Source of the DNA: Alicyclobacillaceae bacterium
Lineage (GTDB): Bacteria > Bacillota > Bacilli > Kyrpidiales > Kyrpidiaceae
Reading direction: 5' to 3'
Assembly (NCBI GenBank): GCA_029961045.1
Contig: JASBVN010000011.1
Location: forward strand, 1-55,665
DNA length: 55,665 nucleotides
Shown piece by piece: positions 35,201 to 43,807 of the stretch. The translations under genes were made by a program, and so were the position numbers. The notes beneath the pieces are model-generated. The model had not been told where the DNA came from, ran no database searches, and saw only the letters and a list, made by a program, of their open reading frames with translations. The number at the start of each line of letters is the position of its first letter. The first letter of the stretch is position 1.

Positions 35201-36064
35201 GGCGGCGGCTCGAACGACTGGTTGCAGCCGACCAAGGAGGGCACGCTCGTCCTCTCTTACGATCCGGCGATTCGCAACCAGGAAGCCGGACGGCTCACCG
35301 TCTTTCACCTCGACCCCAGCGGTCCGGCGTCCGGATTGATCCGCCCGTGGGTCAACCTCGGCGGGGTGGTCAACGTCTCCAACCACACCATCACCGTTCC
35401 GTTCCGGAACTTCGGCTACTACGTGGTCGCCAAGGAGGTCTACTCCTATTCGGACGTAGCCTCGCACCCCTGGGCGAAGGAGTACATCGAGACGATGTTC
35501 GCCAAGGGGATCATGAAAGGCGATCCGAGCTTGCTGAACGCCTTCAATCCGGACGTGCCGATTTCCCGGGGCGAATTTACCGCGATGGTGGTAAAGATGC
35601 TCGGGATTCCGCTGGATTACGATGACAACAACCGGCTGTTCATCGATGTCGGCGGCCGGGCGGACGATTCCCAGCTCTACGACTACCGGTACATCGAGAC
35701 GGCGGCGAAAAAGGGGATTGTGCACGGGGTGAGTCCCAATCTCTTCCGTCCCGGCGATCCCTTGAGCCGGCAGGAGGCGGCCACCATCATCGCCTCGGCC
35801 CTGAATCTCAAGCTGGGTGATCCCAAGGCGGCCAGGGCGACCTTGAGCCGGTTGTACGGGGACGCGAACGCCATCGACCTCTACGCGGCTCCGGCGGTCC
35901 TGGCGGTCAGCCAAAAGAAGATCATGGAAGGCTCGCCGGCTCCCGGCGGTACCGGCGGGCGGAACCAGAAACCGGTGATGTACTTTAACCCGGCCAGCCA
36001 GCTGACGCGGGCGGAGGCTGCGGCGATCGCGTACAAGGTGATGCAACAGTTGAAGAAACTCTAA
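32243..36064 (+). CDS. Large SLH-anchored surface (S-layer-like) protein
   Basis: The 1273-residue product has a signal peptide (residues 1-29, ALAES). A long Thr/Ser/Asn/Val-rich beta-sandwich region follows, with recurring Ig-like units marked by GVNEVSFVG, GTNTFVFEA and GLNKIPFVV strands. Three C-terminal SLH modules (about 1069-1125, 1133-1190, 1205-1270) carry the YSDVASHPWAKEYIETMFAKGIMKGD, YRYIETAAKKGIVHGV and ASQLTRAEAAAIAYKV patterns. SLH modules bind pyruvylated wall polysaccharide made by CsaB (10402-11511). GAGGGGGAGG at 32231-32240 fixes ATG 32243. It could be the main S-layer protein or an adhesin. Confidence 0.92.
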   Translation: MVNRKVRWIALLLAFLLVFAAAPLGALAESWTLSANLPTDPASALTTNSRVIDLSVTFNNVVNIKCLVKPQGSQAISTYENPQIQGNTAVFSGVVLAPGVNEVSFVGTSGSLQVQSVTYYVEYLNNPRIMNMQLQGVAVDQDDVAAVGPSQNNPPSAMKASWQYDTENATWSTVNGLPVTGTPVGTKMNWSTLLDLKPGESPLTTVASNNQRSVTVKKSVILVDAATNAAPFDVVLSDNNGKQTNLWAGIKVQASGVQPVTVGGKFVAPATTATAPTVQVSVDGGPYQSATVTPSSQTVPWVKQWGVKDQLAVWTWSLNIGSLGTGDHKLTLSFAVDGTGASQTIEYPFSFIDTNQPYWSDPVQLFNVTTGSTAGVYRAGQAIQITEPWVVSQTPVALGLTLNNLGGSPDFANNVTVQAVDAQDQPIATITGFTAGSLESQPNTAVILFPSGSLPAGEYDLKVTYNNGGTPISVKIHTVVQLSPMLKVTLKQNNDVIADGQVVTKSDPLSAEIVPVNFNAFPDPVTGTLNGIALNLQKDSSTNPTKYTVSNIQLSEGTNTFVFEATDPVTKRVTVRTTLTVYRATPTDVTIDTFQPWTPDGQTLPFNQDTQSYTTSSQRVELEVKLGPVAGLSNNPNAINRVDIYKSGTLLTSLYANNPGNGYVQAPSSAGGWWYDPGKIKPTPSGDSATAKLTFWVSDRNPQNNSEWVGVSIPPNQTTSFKLVAYVQTSNGQAISQQVTKTILVVNQLKPYEVYVGTNLNQPVDLTQPLQVNQNFLDIVIATPAPADSVTVNRQPAVEWKSPPGGDPAKSYYGVEIKDLKPGLNKIPFVVQSGPVKESGTLLVNNLEQALMYAKSKVYFGKSTSFKAFDGKLQLQFPRNTMLAPAVQEGQNLPDSTGATNDRYLLFGIADPSTGYIEKNSTGSAGYQSVPQGFAPGGWVLASPVYWIDAGPKSWSSVSLPPFIPAGGIDPFQPGYSFSQRGGPRPGGGSNDWLQPTKEGTLVLSYDPAIRNQEAGRLTVFHLDPSGPASGLIRPWVNLGGVVNVSNHTITVPFRNFGYYVVAKEVYSYSDVASHPWAKEYIETMFAKGIMKGDPSLLNAFNPDVPISRGEFTAMVVKMLGIPLDYDDNNRLFIDVGGRADDSQLYDYRYIETAAKKGIVHGVSPNLFRPGDPLSRQEAATIIASALNLKLGDPKAARATLSRLYGDANAIDLYAAPAVLAVSQKKIMEGSPAPGGTGGRNQKPVMYFNPASQLTRAEAAAIAYKVMQQLKKL

Positions 36065-36099
36065 AAAGGGCACCGGATCGGGAAAAGGGCATCCGGCAA

Positions 36100-36148
36100 G
36101 GGGCCGGCCCGCGGGCACCGCCGCCCGCGGACCGGCCCCGCTCTTTCT
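36100..36148 (+). terminator. GC-rich terminator after the SLH gene
   Basis: GGGGCCGG-C-CCGCGGGC (36100-36116) pairs with GCCCGCGG-A-CCGGCCCC (36123-36139), a 17-position stem with one mismatch, followed by GCTCTTTCT. Confidence 0.75.
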
Positions 36149-36175
36149 CGCGCTGTTCCGGATGGCCGTTTCGCC

Positions 36176-36204
36176 TTGATTCCCGGTGCTGGTCCTGCTA
36201 CAAT
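36176..36204 (+). promoter_or_regulatory. SigA-type promoter of wrbA
   Basis: TTGATT (36176-36181) and TACAAT (36199-36204) with a 17-base spacer. The wrbA GTG lies about 150 bases downstream, leaving an AT-rich leader. Confidence 0.65.
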
Positions 36205-36362
36205 GTGTAATGGTGAAAGGAGATTACATTTAAATTGTTTCTATAGTTTTAATAGCAAAAGAAATGACTTTCGCTCCCGGACCGCGAGGTGCGATTTCCG
36301 GGGCGGGTCGGTCTCCGTCACCCGTTTCATCCAGAGTGACATCAAGTAGGGAGGGCTGTTTC

Positions 36363-36965
36363 GTGTCGAATGTAAAGGTGGCCGTCATCTATTACAGCTC
36401 CACGGGAACCAATTACCGGCTCGCGCAGGCTGCCGAGGAGGGGGCGAAAGAAGCGGGGGCGGAAGTTCGCCTTCGCAGAGTCCAAGAACTGGCCCCCCAG
36501 GCGGCGATCGAGTCGAATCCCGCATGGAAAGCCCACCTGGAGGCGACGAAAGACGTCCCCGTCGCGACATTGGACGATCTGGAATGGGCGGACGCGTACA
36601 TTTTCAGCACGCCGACGAGGTTTGGCAACGTGTCGTCCCAGATGAAACAATTTCTCGATACGGCCGGCCCCCTCTGGGCCCAGGGAAAACTGGCGAACAA
36701 AGTCGCCACGGCCATGAGCTCGGCCAGCAACTTCCACGGCGGCCAAGAAGCGACGGTGCTGTCCCTGTACACGACCCTCTATCACTGGGGGACCATCGTC
36801 GTCACGCCGGGCTACACCGATCCGGTCATTTTCACAGCGGGAGGGAACCCGTACGGGACGACGGCGACGGTGAACGATCAGCTTTCGCTGGACGACAAAA
36901 CCCTCGCAGCGGCGAAATACCAGGCCAAGCGGGTTGTGGAGATCGCGAGGAAACTCAAAGGTTGA
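36363..36965 (+). CDS. wrbA: NAD(P)H:quinone oxidoreductase, WrbA family
   Basis: A 200-residue flavodoxin-fold protein with the FMN phosphate loop IYYSSTGTNYRLAQAAEEGAKEAG, TRFGNVSSQMKQFLDTAGPLW and SSASNFHGGQEATVLSLYTTLYHWG. WrbA reduces quinones by two electrons, preventing semiquinone and superoxide formation. GTG 36363 is chosen because AGGGAGGG at 36349-36356 precedes it; the frame opens at 36264 but without a ribosome site. It has its own promoter and terminator. Confidence 0.95.
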   Translation: MSNVKVAVIYYSSTGTNYRLAQAAEEGAKEAGAEVRLRRVQELAPQAAIESNPAWKAHLEATKDVPVATLDDLEWADAYIFSTPTRFGNVSSQMKQFLDTAGPLWAQGKLANKVATAMSSASNFHGGQEATVLSLYTTLYHWGTIVVTPGYTDPVIFTAGGNPYGTTATVNDQLSLDDKTLAAAKYQAKRVVEIARKLKG

Positions 36966-37011
36966 AGTAGGGCCGGGGGGTTGTCCTTCCCGGGCGCGGC
37001 CCTTTCGGGAT

Positions 37012-37049
37012 GCAAAAGGCTGTTGACCCAGCGGTCAACAGCCTTTTGC
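37012..37049. terminator. Hairpin between convergent wrbA and chemoreceptor genes
   Basis: GCAAAAGGCTGTTGAC pairs perfectly with GTCAACAGCCTTTTGC (16 bp) around CCAGCG. T tracts lie within the stem arms; it is likely to serve both strands. Confidence 0.75.
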
Positions 37050-37076
37050 GTTCCGGAGCCGAAAGGCCGGGAGGGC

Positions 37077-38768
37077 TTATACTTTGAACCGGCGGACGGT
37101 GTTTAACAATTCTTCCGCCATCCGGGAAAGGGATTTGGCCGATTCGCTGATCTCCTGGATCGAAGCCGTCTGTTCCTCCACGGCGGCCGACACCGTCTGG
37201 GACTCCGAGGCGGCCCGCTGGGCGGTCGCGACAATCTGGTTGGAACCTTGCACAATTTGGTCGGTGCCGGCGGACAACTCCTGCACCACCGCGGAGACGT
37301 CCTGGATTTGCGTCGAAACCCGCTGGATGTTTTCGAGGATATTCCGGAAAGTCTGGCCGGCCTGTTCCACCGTTTGAGTGCCAGACTGGACGCTTTCGAT
37401 GCCCCTCTCCATGGCTTCCACCGCTTCCGACTGGTGAGCCTGGATGGTTTCCACCAACGTCTTGATTTCTCCCGCGGCCTGGGAAGACTGTTCGGCCAGT
37501 TTCCGGATTTCGCCGGCCACCACCGCAAAGCCCCGCCCCTGTTCGCCCGCCCGGGCGGCCTCGATGGCCGCGTTGAGGGCGAGGAGGTTGGTTTGTTCCG
37601 CCAGGCTCTGGATCAAGCCGACAATCGACCCGATTTTGGTGGAATGTTCTTCCAACGTGCTGATGGCGTCACCCGACTGCCGCACGGCTTCTCGGATCCG
37701 GTTCATTTCGGCAATGATCTCAGAGACCATTTTCCGGCCTTCCTCGGCGGCCTCCGCGGCGCCGGTGGCGATGGCCGTGACGTTTTGCGCCGATTCGGCG
37801 GCCTGGTGAATGCCCGCGGTCATCTGTTGCATGGTATCCGAGGCCTGCTGGATGGCCTGAAGCTGCGCTTCGGCCCCTTCGGCGATCGCCTGGACGGAGG
37901 AGGAAATTTCGTCGGCCCCCTGCCGGACTTGTTCCGCTCCGGCCGTCAGTTCCTCGGAGGTCGCCGCCACCTGTTCGGTGTTGGCGGACACCTGCTTCAA
38001 GATCTGCTGGATCGTGTCCAGCATGCGATTAAAGGAGCCGGCCAGCTCCGCCGTTTCGTCCCGGCTCGTGATCTCGATCCGCTGGGTGAGATCGCCGCCC
38101 TGCTCGGCCATCTCCCGCATCCGGTCGGAGACGAGGCGAATGGGCCGGACGATGCGGGCGGCTGTCGCGACGGCGAAGACGATCGCGATGAGAAGGGAGG
38201 CGAGGGACAACCCGATGAGCACCGTCCGGGCCTGGCGGTAGGCCTGTTCCGAATCCTCCGCGGCTTTGTCGATGACCTCTTTGATTTGCGACTCGATTTC
38301 CGCGTAGGTGGCCCGGAAATCGTCCATATACACTTTTCCGCCGGCGAAATTGGCCCGGGCTTCGTCCAGCATCCCGGCTTTGCCCAAATCGATTTCCTGT
38401 TTAAAATAGCTCTCGACTTGGTTGATTTTCGGTATGGCCTCGGCCTCGATCAATTCCTTTAATTTCGGATAGCGGTCGTACTGGGATTGCAAAAACTGGA
38501 GGTCCCTTTGAAGCTGTTCATGGCCGCTGACATACGGCTGCAAAAAATACTGGTCTCCGGTGAGGAGAAACCCGCGTACGCCCGTCTCCTCGTTGATCAA
38601 GTCCGTCAGAAGGTTGCCGGCGGTTTGGACGACCGGAATGGCGTTTTGGACCACAAACTGGGTGTGTTGTCGCATTTGATTAAATTCGTAATAGGCGACA
38701 ACGGACTGAATGATCATGAAAACCAATAAAACCGAAAACCCGACAAAGAGTTTAGTTCGAATCTTCAT
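37077..38768 (-). CDS. Methyl-accepting chemotaxis protein with CHASE3 sensor
   Basis: A 563-residue receptor: N-terminal helix ([22 protein letters not shown]), an extracellular CHASE3 four-helix domain ([28 protein letters not shown]), second helix ([21 protein letters not shown]), HAMP ([26 protein letters not shown]) and a cytoplasmic signalling domain with [38 protein letters not shown]. It would signal to CheA/CheW. ATG 38768 follows GGGGGAG and is preferred to a GTG at 38777. Ligand unknown. Confidence 0.94.
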   Translation of the reverse strand: MKIRTKLFVGFSVLLVFMIIQSVVAYYEFNQMRQHTQFVVQNAIPVVQTAGNLLTDLINEETGVRGFLLTGDQYFLQPYVSGHEQLQRDLQFLQSQYDRYPKLKELIEAEAIPKINQVESYFKQEIDLGKAGMLDEARANFAGGKVYMDDFRATYAEIESQIKEVIDKAAEDSEQAYRQARTVLIGLSLASLLIAIVFAVATAARIVRPIRLVSDRMREMAEQGGDLTQRIEITSRDETAELAGSFNRMLDTIQQILKQVSANTEQVAATSEELTAGAEQVRQGADEISSSVQAIAEGAEAQLQAIQQASDTMQQMTAGIHQAAESAQNVTAIATGAAEAAEEGRKMVSEIIAEMNRIREAVRQSGDAISTLEEHSTKIGSIVGLIQSLAEQTNLLALNAAIEAARAGEQGRGFAVVAGEIRKLAEQSSQAAGEIKTLVETIQAHQSEAVEAMERGIESVQSGTQTVEQAGQTFRNILENIQRVSTQIQDVSAVVQELSAGTDQIVQGSNQIVATAQRAASESQTVSAAVEEQTASIQEISESAKSLSRMAEELLNTVRRFKV

Positions 38769-38934
38769 TCCTATCACTCCCCCGACCGATCATAACAGTG
38801 CTATCCGGGACCGATCCAAAATTCGTCCTGGAATACGGGCTTTCCTGCCCCGCATCTGTTCCTTTTTTGCCGTTTCGTGGTTGTGAAACTTCGCAGCTTC
38901 CGGTAGGATGGGAGACGAGAGGAGGAGTGTGGTC

Positions 38935-40716
38935 TTGAAAACCGGGTCTCCACTGTGGAATCGCCGCGCGCGCCGGCGGGCCGCCGGGCTGCGCGTGGCG
39001 ACGAAGCGCTTGGCCGTTCCCGCGGCGGTCCTCCTGTTGTGTGCGGCGGGAACTCCGCACGCCCGAGCCGAGGGTCCGCCGCCCGTGTCGGTCTTGCTGG
39101 ACGGCCGTCCCGTCGCCGGAGATGTCGCGCCCTATATTGCGGAAGGCCGGGTGATGGTACCGGTCCGGTCGATCCTGGAACCCCTCGGGGCGACGGTCGA
39201 ATGGGACGGCGACCGCCGGATGGTGCGGGTGGTGAAAGGGTCGCTCCGGATTGAGATTCCCGTCGGACAGCGGGGGATGTACCGGAACGGGGAGCGGGTG
39301 GAAACGGATGTGCCGTCCGCCCTGGTTCAGGGCCGGACGATGGTGCCGGTCAGGTCCTTGGCCGAGATCCTCGGCGCCAAGGTGGAATGGGACGGGGACC
39401 ACAGGCGGGTCCTGGTGACCACGGCCGGAGGCGGGGCGGGGGGAGCCTCCCCGGGATTGCCGGCGCGTACCGGCGGGGGGGACCTGAACGGCGCTGCGGC
39501 GGGGCCGGTGAGCCGCCCGGTTTGGGAAGGCCTTCTGGAGGTGAAGGGAGCCGAAGCCGGTGTTCCGGCCGACCAGATCGAGCGGGTTCGCCGCCTGCTG
39601 GCCCGTTCGGGAGTCATGGATCATTTGACGTCCGACCTTCCGGGGAGTCTCCGGGAGCCGGTCCGGATCTATCTGGTTTCGACGCCGGAGGGATTCCGGC
39701 GGGCGCTGGTCCAGGCGGGGCTGCCGCCGGAACAGGCGAATCTGTTTGCCTCGCTCACCAGCGGCGCTTCCCTGGGCAACGACATCTACATACCCCTTTA
39801 TGCCGCCGCGGAAGACGCACACCTGGCCAATGTGCTCGCCCACGAATTGACCCACGTATTTCTCGACCAGACCGGCGCCGGGCAGGCGATCCCGGTTTGG
39901 ATGCACGAGGGGTTGGCCTGGTGGGAAGGACTGAAGGCCCAAAGCCGGTTTGAACCGGCCGTCGTATCGAAGGGATGGCCGCAGCGCTTGGAGGCGGCGA
40001 TCATCGACGGCCAGCGCCGGGGTGTATTGATTCCCCTCCCCGATGTGACGCAGGATTCGATTCTCGGCATCTCCCGGTACAACCCCGAGTGGCAGGGGTA
40101 TGTGGCGGTGGAGCGGCTTGCCGGAGGAGGATGGGACCGGATACGCCGGTATATCGCGGCGGCCCGGGACGGCGTGCCGGATGCCTTCGTTCGCGCATTC
40201 GGCATGACGGAAGAGGCGTTCGACCGGCAACTGCGGGAATGGCTGGAACAACAGGGCCGGCGCGCGGACGCAGGCGTGCGGCTGACGCTTCAGGTGGAAC
40301 CCGGATTTTCCGGAAACATCGGTTTTATGGCCCACGGATCGGACCACTGGCTGATGTTCCGGCTTGCTCCCGGAACGTATCAGGTGGAGATCCTCCCGGA
40401 CGGATCGGTGACCGGGCTGTCGGGAGGCCGGACGGTGCGGACGGCCAACGGGGCGGATCCCAACACGATGTTTATCGGAATCCAGCCGGACCGGCCGGGT
40501 TCCGGGGATGCCGTGGAGGGCGGCTTCGCCATTTCCTACGCTTATGGGCGGTATTTTTATCAAAATGCTTGGACGAGAAAGGCCGGGGAAGGGCCGAAGT
40601 TCAATCGCGAGGACCGGGTGCTCGGCGTCCGGCTGGTGGACATCCAACCGGAGGAGGCGGGACCGGCCCCGGCGGCCGCCCGGCCCGCCGGCTCAGCGGC
40701 GGTGCCCGGCCGGTAA
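38935..40716 (+). CDS. Secreted stalk-domain protein with gluzincin-type (HExxH) domain
   Basis: About 593 residues: signal peptide ending near HARAEG (about residue 40), a copper-amine-oxidase-like domain (SVLLDGRPV, GRVMVPVRSILEPLGATVEW, GRTMVPVRSLAEILGAKVEW, about 45-160), a Gly/Ala linker, then a peptidase-MA-like domain with HELTH at 303-307 and a downstream MHEGLAWWE supplying Glu325, the arrangement of gluzincin metalloproteases. A C-terminal beta domain follows. TTG 38935 has AGGAGG before it; ATG 38908 is the alternative. The substrate may be a wall or surface protein. The end overlaps the convergent deacetylase gene by 24 bases. Confidence 0.82.
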   Translation: MKTGSPLWNRRARRRAAGLRVATKRLAVPAAVLLLCAAGTPHARAEGPPPVSVLLDGRPVAGDVAPYIAEGRVMVPVRSILEPLGATVEWDGDRRMVRVVKGSLRIEIPVGQRGMYRNGERVETDVPSALVQGRTMVPVRSLAEILGAKVEWDGDHRRVLVTTAGGGAGGASPGLPARTGGGDLNGAAAGPVSRPVWEGLLEVKGAEAGVPADQIERVRRLLARSGVMDHLTSDLPGSLREPVRIYLVSTPEGFRRALVQAGLPPEQANLFASLTSGASLGNDIYIPLYAAAEDAHLANVLAHELTHVFLDQTGAGQAIPVWMHEGLAWWEGLKAQSRFEPAVVSKGWPQRLEAAIIDGQRRGVLIPLPDVTQDSILGISRYNPEWQGYVAVERLAGGGWDRIRRYIAAARDGVPDAFVRAFGMTEEAFDRQLREWLEQQGRRADAGVRLTLQVEPGFSGNIGFMAHGSDHWLMFRLAPGTYQVEILPDGSVTGLSGGRTVRTANGADPNTMFIGIQPDRPGSGDAVEGGFAISYAYGRYFYQNAWTRKAGEGPKFNREDRVLGVRLVDIQPEEAGPAPAAARPAGSAAVPGR

Positions 40717-41727
40717 ACCGGCGGAGGTTCCGGCCGGCGTCCCGCCGGGCGCCGCCGCCCGGACGGGGGCGGAGGCGAGTTGGTCCTGGAAGGCCAGGAG
40801 GGACTGTCCTCCGGAGATCCGGACCCGGTGGAGGCTGTACAGGCCCTGAAGGGGGACGGCCCAGCCGGGCTGTGTGGTCACGGCGACAACGTACCCGGCT
40901 TCCCGGGCCGCAGCGATGACGGCGCCGTTGTACCGCCCCGAGGGGTAGCAGAGGGCGTATACCCGCTTGTGCAGGTGTTCCTCGATCGCCGCCTTGGAGT
41001 CCCGGAGTTGGCGGCCGAGTTGGGCCGGCGGCAGGGCCGTGAAGTCCACGTGGTCCATCCCGTGGGACTCGACGTCGAACACGCCGGATTCCTCCATCGT
41101 GCGCAAATCGTCCCATGAGAGGTAATTCGGTTTGCCGACAAAATGGGCCACGACGAAGAGCGTCGCGCGGAATCCCAATCGTTTTAAAATCGGGTAGGCC
41201 GCGGTCAGGTTGTCTTTGTATCCGTCGTCAAAGGTGATGACGACCGGCTTGTCCGGCAGGGCGCCGAGGCCCGCCCAGGCTTTGAGCACATCGGCCAGGG
41301 TGACCGGCTGAAAGCCGGCGGAGGCCAGCCACTCCATTTCTCGGGCGAAATCTTTTGGATCTTTGCACAACGGGTTCGACGGTTGGTGGGAAATGGAATG
41401 GTACATGAGAATCGGCACCGGGGGCCCCGATGTAGCCCGGTGCGACAGGGTTTCTGCGTCCAGGCCGGCCAGCGGATCGGGGGAAGTTCCGGCCGGTGCC
41501 GGAACCGGCGGGGCGGTGCCGGAGCTGCCGCCTTCGGGCGGAGGAATCGCGCCGGAAGCCGAGCTTTCGATGGCCGGGTGGGGAGCGGCGGTTTCCGCCG
41601 GATACCGGGCCGCCGGGCGGCTGCATCCCGGCAAGAAGGCGGCTGCGAGGACCAGGGCAGAGGCCAGGGCCACGCAGCGGCAGGGGATGTTGAGGGGGTT
41701 CGGGTCGTTTCGACGGGTCGATTTCAT
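40693..41727 (-). CDS. Polysaccharide deacetylase lipoprotein (CE4/NodB family)
   Basis: A 344-residue protein with lipobox FLPGC (Cys35), a Pro/Gly-rich spacer, and a NodB domain with PVPILMYHSI, VVITFDDGYKDN (catalytic and metal Asp), ESHGMDHVDF (His-x3-His metal pair) and LCYPSGRYN. It should deacetylate peptidoglycan or wall polysaccharide at the cell surface. ATG 41727 follows GGGAGGACGAAC; the frame upstream lacks a ribosome site. It is divergent from an LCP-TagA pair, which suggests a shared role in wall polymers. Confidence 0.92.
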   Translation of the reverse strand: MKSTRRNDPNPLNIPCRCVALASALVLAAAFLPGCSRPAARYPAETAAPHPAIESSASGAIPPPEGGSSGTAPPVPAPAGTSPDPLAGLDAETLSHRATSGPPVPILMYHSISHQPSNPLCKDPKDFAREMEWLASAGFQPVTLADVLKAWAGLGALPDKPVVITFDDGYKDNLTAAYPILKRLGFRATLFVVAHFVGKPNYLSWDDLRTMEESGVFDVESHGMDHVDFTALPPAQLGRQLRDSKAAIEEHLHKRVYALCYPSGRYNGAVIAAAREAGYVVAVTTQPGWAVPLQGLYSLHRVRISGGQSLLAFQDQLASAPVRAAAPGGTPAGTSAGLPAGHRR

Positions 41728-41787
41728 GTTCGTCCTCCCGCGTCCCCGGAGGGATCGCCATGCTGTCGTCGTTTGCGTTATGAAATT

Positions 41788-41796
41788 ATTATAGCA
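41788..41796 (-). promoter_or_regulatory. Extended -10 promoter of the deacetylase gene
   Basis: On the minus strand the sequence reads TGCTATAAT, an extended -10 element with a perfect hexamer, about 61 bases before the deacetylase ATG. The -35 region is weak. Confidence 0.5.
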
Positions 41797-41930
41797 ATGA
41801 ATTTCCCTGTTCGTCTCGCATGAAAGGTTATCATTTTGCCGGTTGTGAAGAAGGCGGTCCGGCCTCCTCGCCCCGCCCGGCCCGGCGCATACTAACTCCG
41901 TCGAGTTCCATTTCAAGGGCGGTGGCGGGC

Positions 41931-43004
41931 GTGCAGAAAAACCGGAAAAAAGGGACCGTCTTCATCCTGGCGGCGGTCGCCGGGGCGATCGTCGCAACGG
42001 CCGTCGCGGTGCAGCGTCCCGCCGGGCCGGGGGAGGTGCGCTTGCCCGGTGCGGCGGGGCGGGAAGCGGGGCCCGAAAGGCCTCCGGCCCCGGCGCCTCC
42101 CCCGGAGGAGGCGGGTCAAGCGGGGGAAGGATCCCGGCCGGTGCGAGGGCGGGCGCCGGACATGACGGTGTTGCTCGTGGGTTTGGACCGCCGCGGGGAC
42201 GAAAACGGCCGGTCGGACACCATCATGCTCGGCCGGATTTGCCCGGCGCGGCGGGAGGTCGAGGTCTACTCGATTCCCCGCGACACCCGGGTGTGGGTAC
42301 CGGGAGTGGGCCGGACGAAAATCAATCACGCGGCGTCGTACGGGGGAGTGCCCCTGTTGAAGGCGACCCTCGAACAATGGCTTGGAATCCGGGTGGATCA
42401 CTGGGTCGTCGTCGATTTTGAGGGGTTTCGGAGGTTGGTGGACCGGTTGGGCGGGGTTCCGGTGGACGTCGAAAAGGCGATGGATTACGATGACCCGTCC
42501 GACGGAACGCACATCCATCTGCCGCCGGGGCGGCAGTGGTTGGACGGCCGCGCAGCGCTGGATTACGCGCGTTTCCGGCACGACGCCGAGGCGGACAACG
42601 GGCGGATGCGGCGGCAGTTGCAGTTGCTCCGGGCTCTCGTTCTACGCGGGGGGGACGTGACGGCGTGGCCGGTCCTTCTCCGGGAAATGGGAGAGTTAGG
42701 GAAGCACGTGGGAACCGATTTCGACGGGCGCGCCCTGGTCCGCACGGCCGCGGCGCTGTACCCCTTTGACCGGATCGCGTTTCGGGCGCGGGTCCTGAAG
42801 GGCTCGCCGTACGTGGACCGGCGGGACGGGATTTGGTATTTCGAGCCCGATCCGGCCGCGGTGGCGCAGCTCCGGCGGGCGCTGGGAGCGCCGGCCGGAG
42901 CAGGCGGGCCGGGACGAGCGGAAACAGAAGGGCCGCGGGGAGGGCGGCCGGCAGGGAGAGGCGAACATGTCGGAGCGCGTGGAAGTTCTGGATGTTTGGT
43001 TTGA
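41931..43004 (+). CDS. LytR-CpsA-Psr (LCP) cell-wall polymer ligase, second copy
   Basis: About 357 residues with an N-terminal membrane helix (GTVFILAAVAGAIVATAVAV), a Pro-rich spacer and an LCP domain: MTVLLVGLDRRGDENGRSDTIML, YSIPRDTRVWVPGVGRTKINHAASYGG, VVVDFEGFRRLVDRLGGVPVDVEKAMDY and YARFRHDAEADNGRMRRQLQLL, with the Arg and Asp residues of the pyrophosphate site. GTG 41931 is chosen to keep a short cytoplasmic N-terminus. Its end overlaps tagA by 38 bases, so this LCP protein probably ligates the polymer that TagA starts. Confidence 0.9.
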   Translation: MQKNRKKGTVFILAAVAGAIVATAVAVQRPAGPGEVRLPGAAGREAGPERPPAPAPPPEEAGQAGEGSRPVRGRAPDMTVLLVGLDRRGDENGRSDTIMLGRICPARREVEVYSIPRDTRVWVPGVGRTKINHAASYGGVPLLKATLEQWLGIRVDHWVVVDFEGFRRLVDRLGGVPVDVEKAMDYDDPSDGTHIHLPPGRQWLDGRAALDYARFRHDAEADNGRMRRQLQLLRALVLRGGDVTAWPVLLREMGELGKHVGTDFDGRALVRTAAALYPFDRIAFRARVLKGSPYVDRRDGIWYFEPDPAAVAQLRRALGAPAGAGGPGRAETEGPRGGRPAGRGEHVGARGSSGCLV

Positions 43005-43734
43005 TCCCGTGACCCTCGAGGAAGCGGCTTCGCGGGTGACGGGGTGGTTGGACGGCTGGAACGGAAGGCCGCCGGTGCGGCAGGTGGTCACGGCCAACCC
43101 CGAAGTGGTGATGCAGGCGCGCCGGGACCCGCGGGTGGCGGAGGTCATCCGGAGGGCGGATTTGGTCGTGGCGGACGGCATCGGCGTCGTCGTGGCGGCT
43201 TCGTGGCTCGGCACTCCTTTGCCCGAGCGGGTGGCGGGAGCCGATCTGTCGGAGGCGCTTTTGGCGGAAGCGACGAAGCGGAATTGGCGGGTGTATTTGC
43301 TCGGCGCATCGCCCGCCTCTCTCGGAGGAGCCCTGGCGGAACTCCGGCGTCGGTATCCCGGAGTGGAGTGGGGCGGGTGGCACGGCTATTTCGACGCCGA
43401 GGGAGAGAGGGAGATCCTGCGGGAAATCGAGCGCATGCGGCCCCACCTGCTCCTCGTCGGCATGGGGGCCCCCCGCCAGGATTTGTGGATCGCCGCCCAC
43501 CGGCACCTGCCGGCCGGCGTCGCCATCGGGGTGGGGGGGATGATCGACGTGTGGAGCGGCACCGTCAAGCGGGCGCCCGAGGTGTGGCGGAACCTGCACC
43601 TGGAGTGGCTCTACCGCCTGTGCCGGCAGCCTTCCCGGCTGCCCCGGCAGCTGGCGTTGCCCCGCTTTGCCGCTTTGGCGGCGGCTCGCGCCTTGGTACG
43701 GATGCTGAAAAAACCGGGCCGGAACCGTCATTGA
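42967..43734 (+). CDS. tagA: WecB/TagA/CpsF glycosyltransferase (GT26)
   Basis: A 255-residue enzyme with VTANPEVVMQARRDPRVAEVIRRADLVVADGIGVV, LLGASPASLGGALAELRRRYPG and PHLLLVGMGAPRQDLWIAAHRHLPAGVAIGVGGMIDVWSGTVKRAPEVWRNLHLEWLYRL. TagA adds N-acetylmannosamine to undecaprenyl-PP-GlcNAc, the first committed step of teichoic-acid linkage or secondary wall polysaccharide synthesis. It overlaps the LCP gene upstream. Its stop codon lies in the -35 box of the metK promoter. Confidence 0.93.
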   Translation: MSERVEVLDVWFDPVTLEEAASRVTGWLDGWNGRPPVRQVVTANPEVVMQARRDPRVAEVIRRADLVVADGIGVVVAASWLGTPLPERVAGADLSEALLAEATKRNWRVYLLGASPASLGGALAELRRRYPGVEWGGWHGYFDAEGEREILREIERMRPHLLLVGMGAPRQDLWIAAHRHLPAGVAIGVGGMIDVWSGTVKRAPEVWRNLHLEWLYRLCRQPSRLPRQLALPRFAALAAARALVRMLKKPGRNRH

Positions 43735-43759
43735 CGGTTGGGGTCCGTCATACTATAAT
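43731..43759 (+). promoter_or_regulatory. Near-consensus SigA promoter of metK
   Basis: TTGACG (43731-43736), 17-base spacer, TATAAT (43754-43759). The predicted start of transcription is about 40 bases before the metK GTG, too short for a SAM riboswitch. Confidence 0.8.
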
Positions 43760-43807
43760 TATTACGTTTTATCAAGGTGTACTTGCGGATGAATGGGGGA
43801 ATGGCGC

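Noticed and set aside
32441-36118. 1225-codon open frame antisense to the SLH gene
   Set aside because: It mirrors the codon pattern of the SLH gene, has no domain likeness or ribosome site, and the plus-strand product is clearly real.
43735-43807. SAM riboswitch before metK
   Set aside because: The predicted leader is only about 40 bases, too short for any SAM riboswitch class seen before metK.
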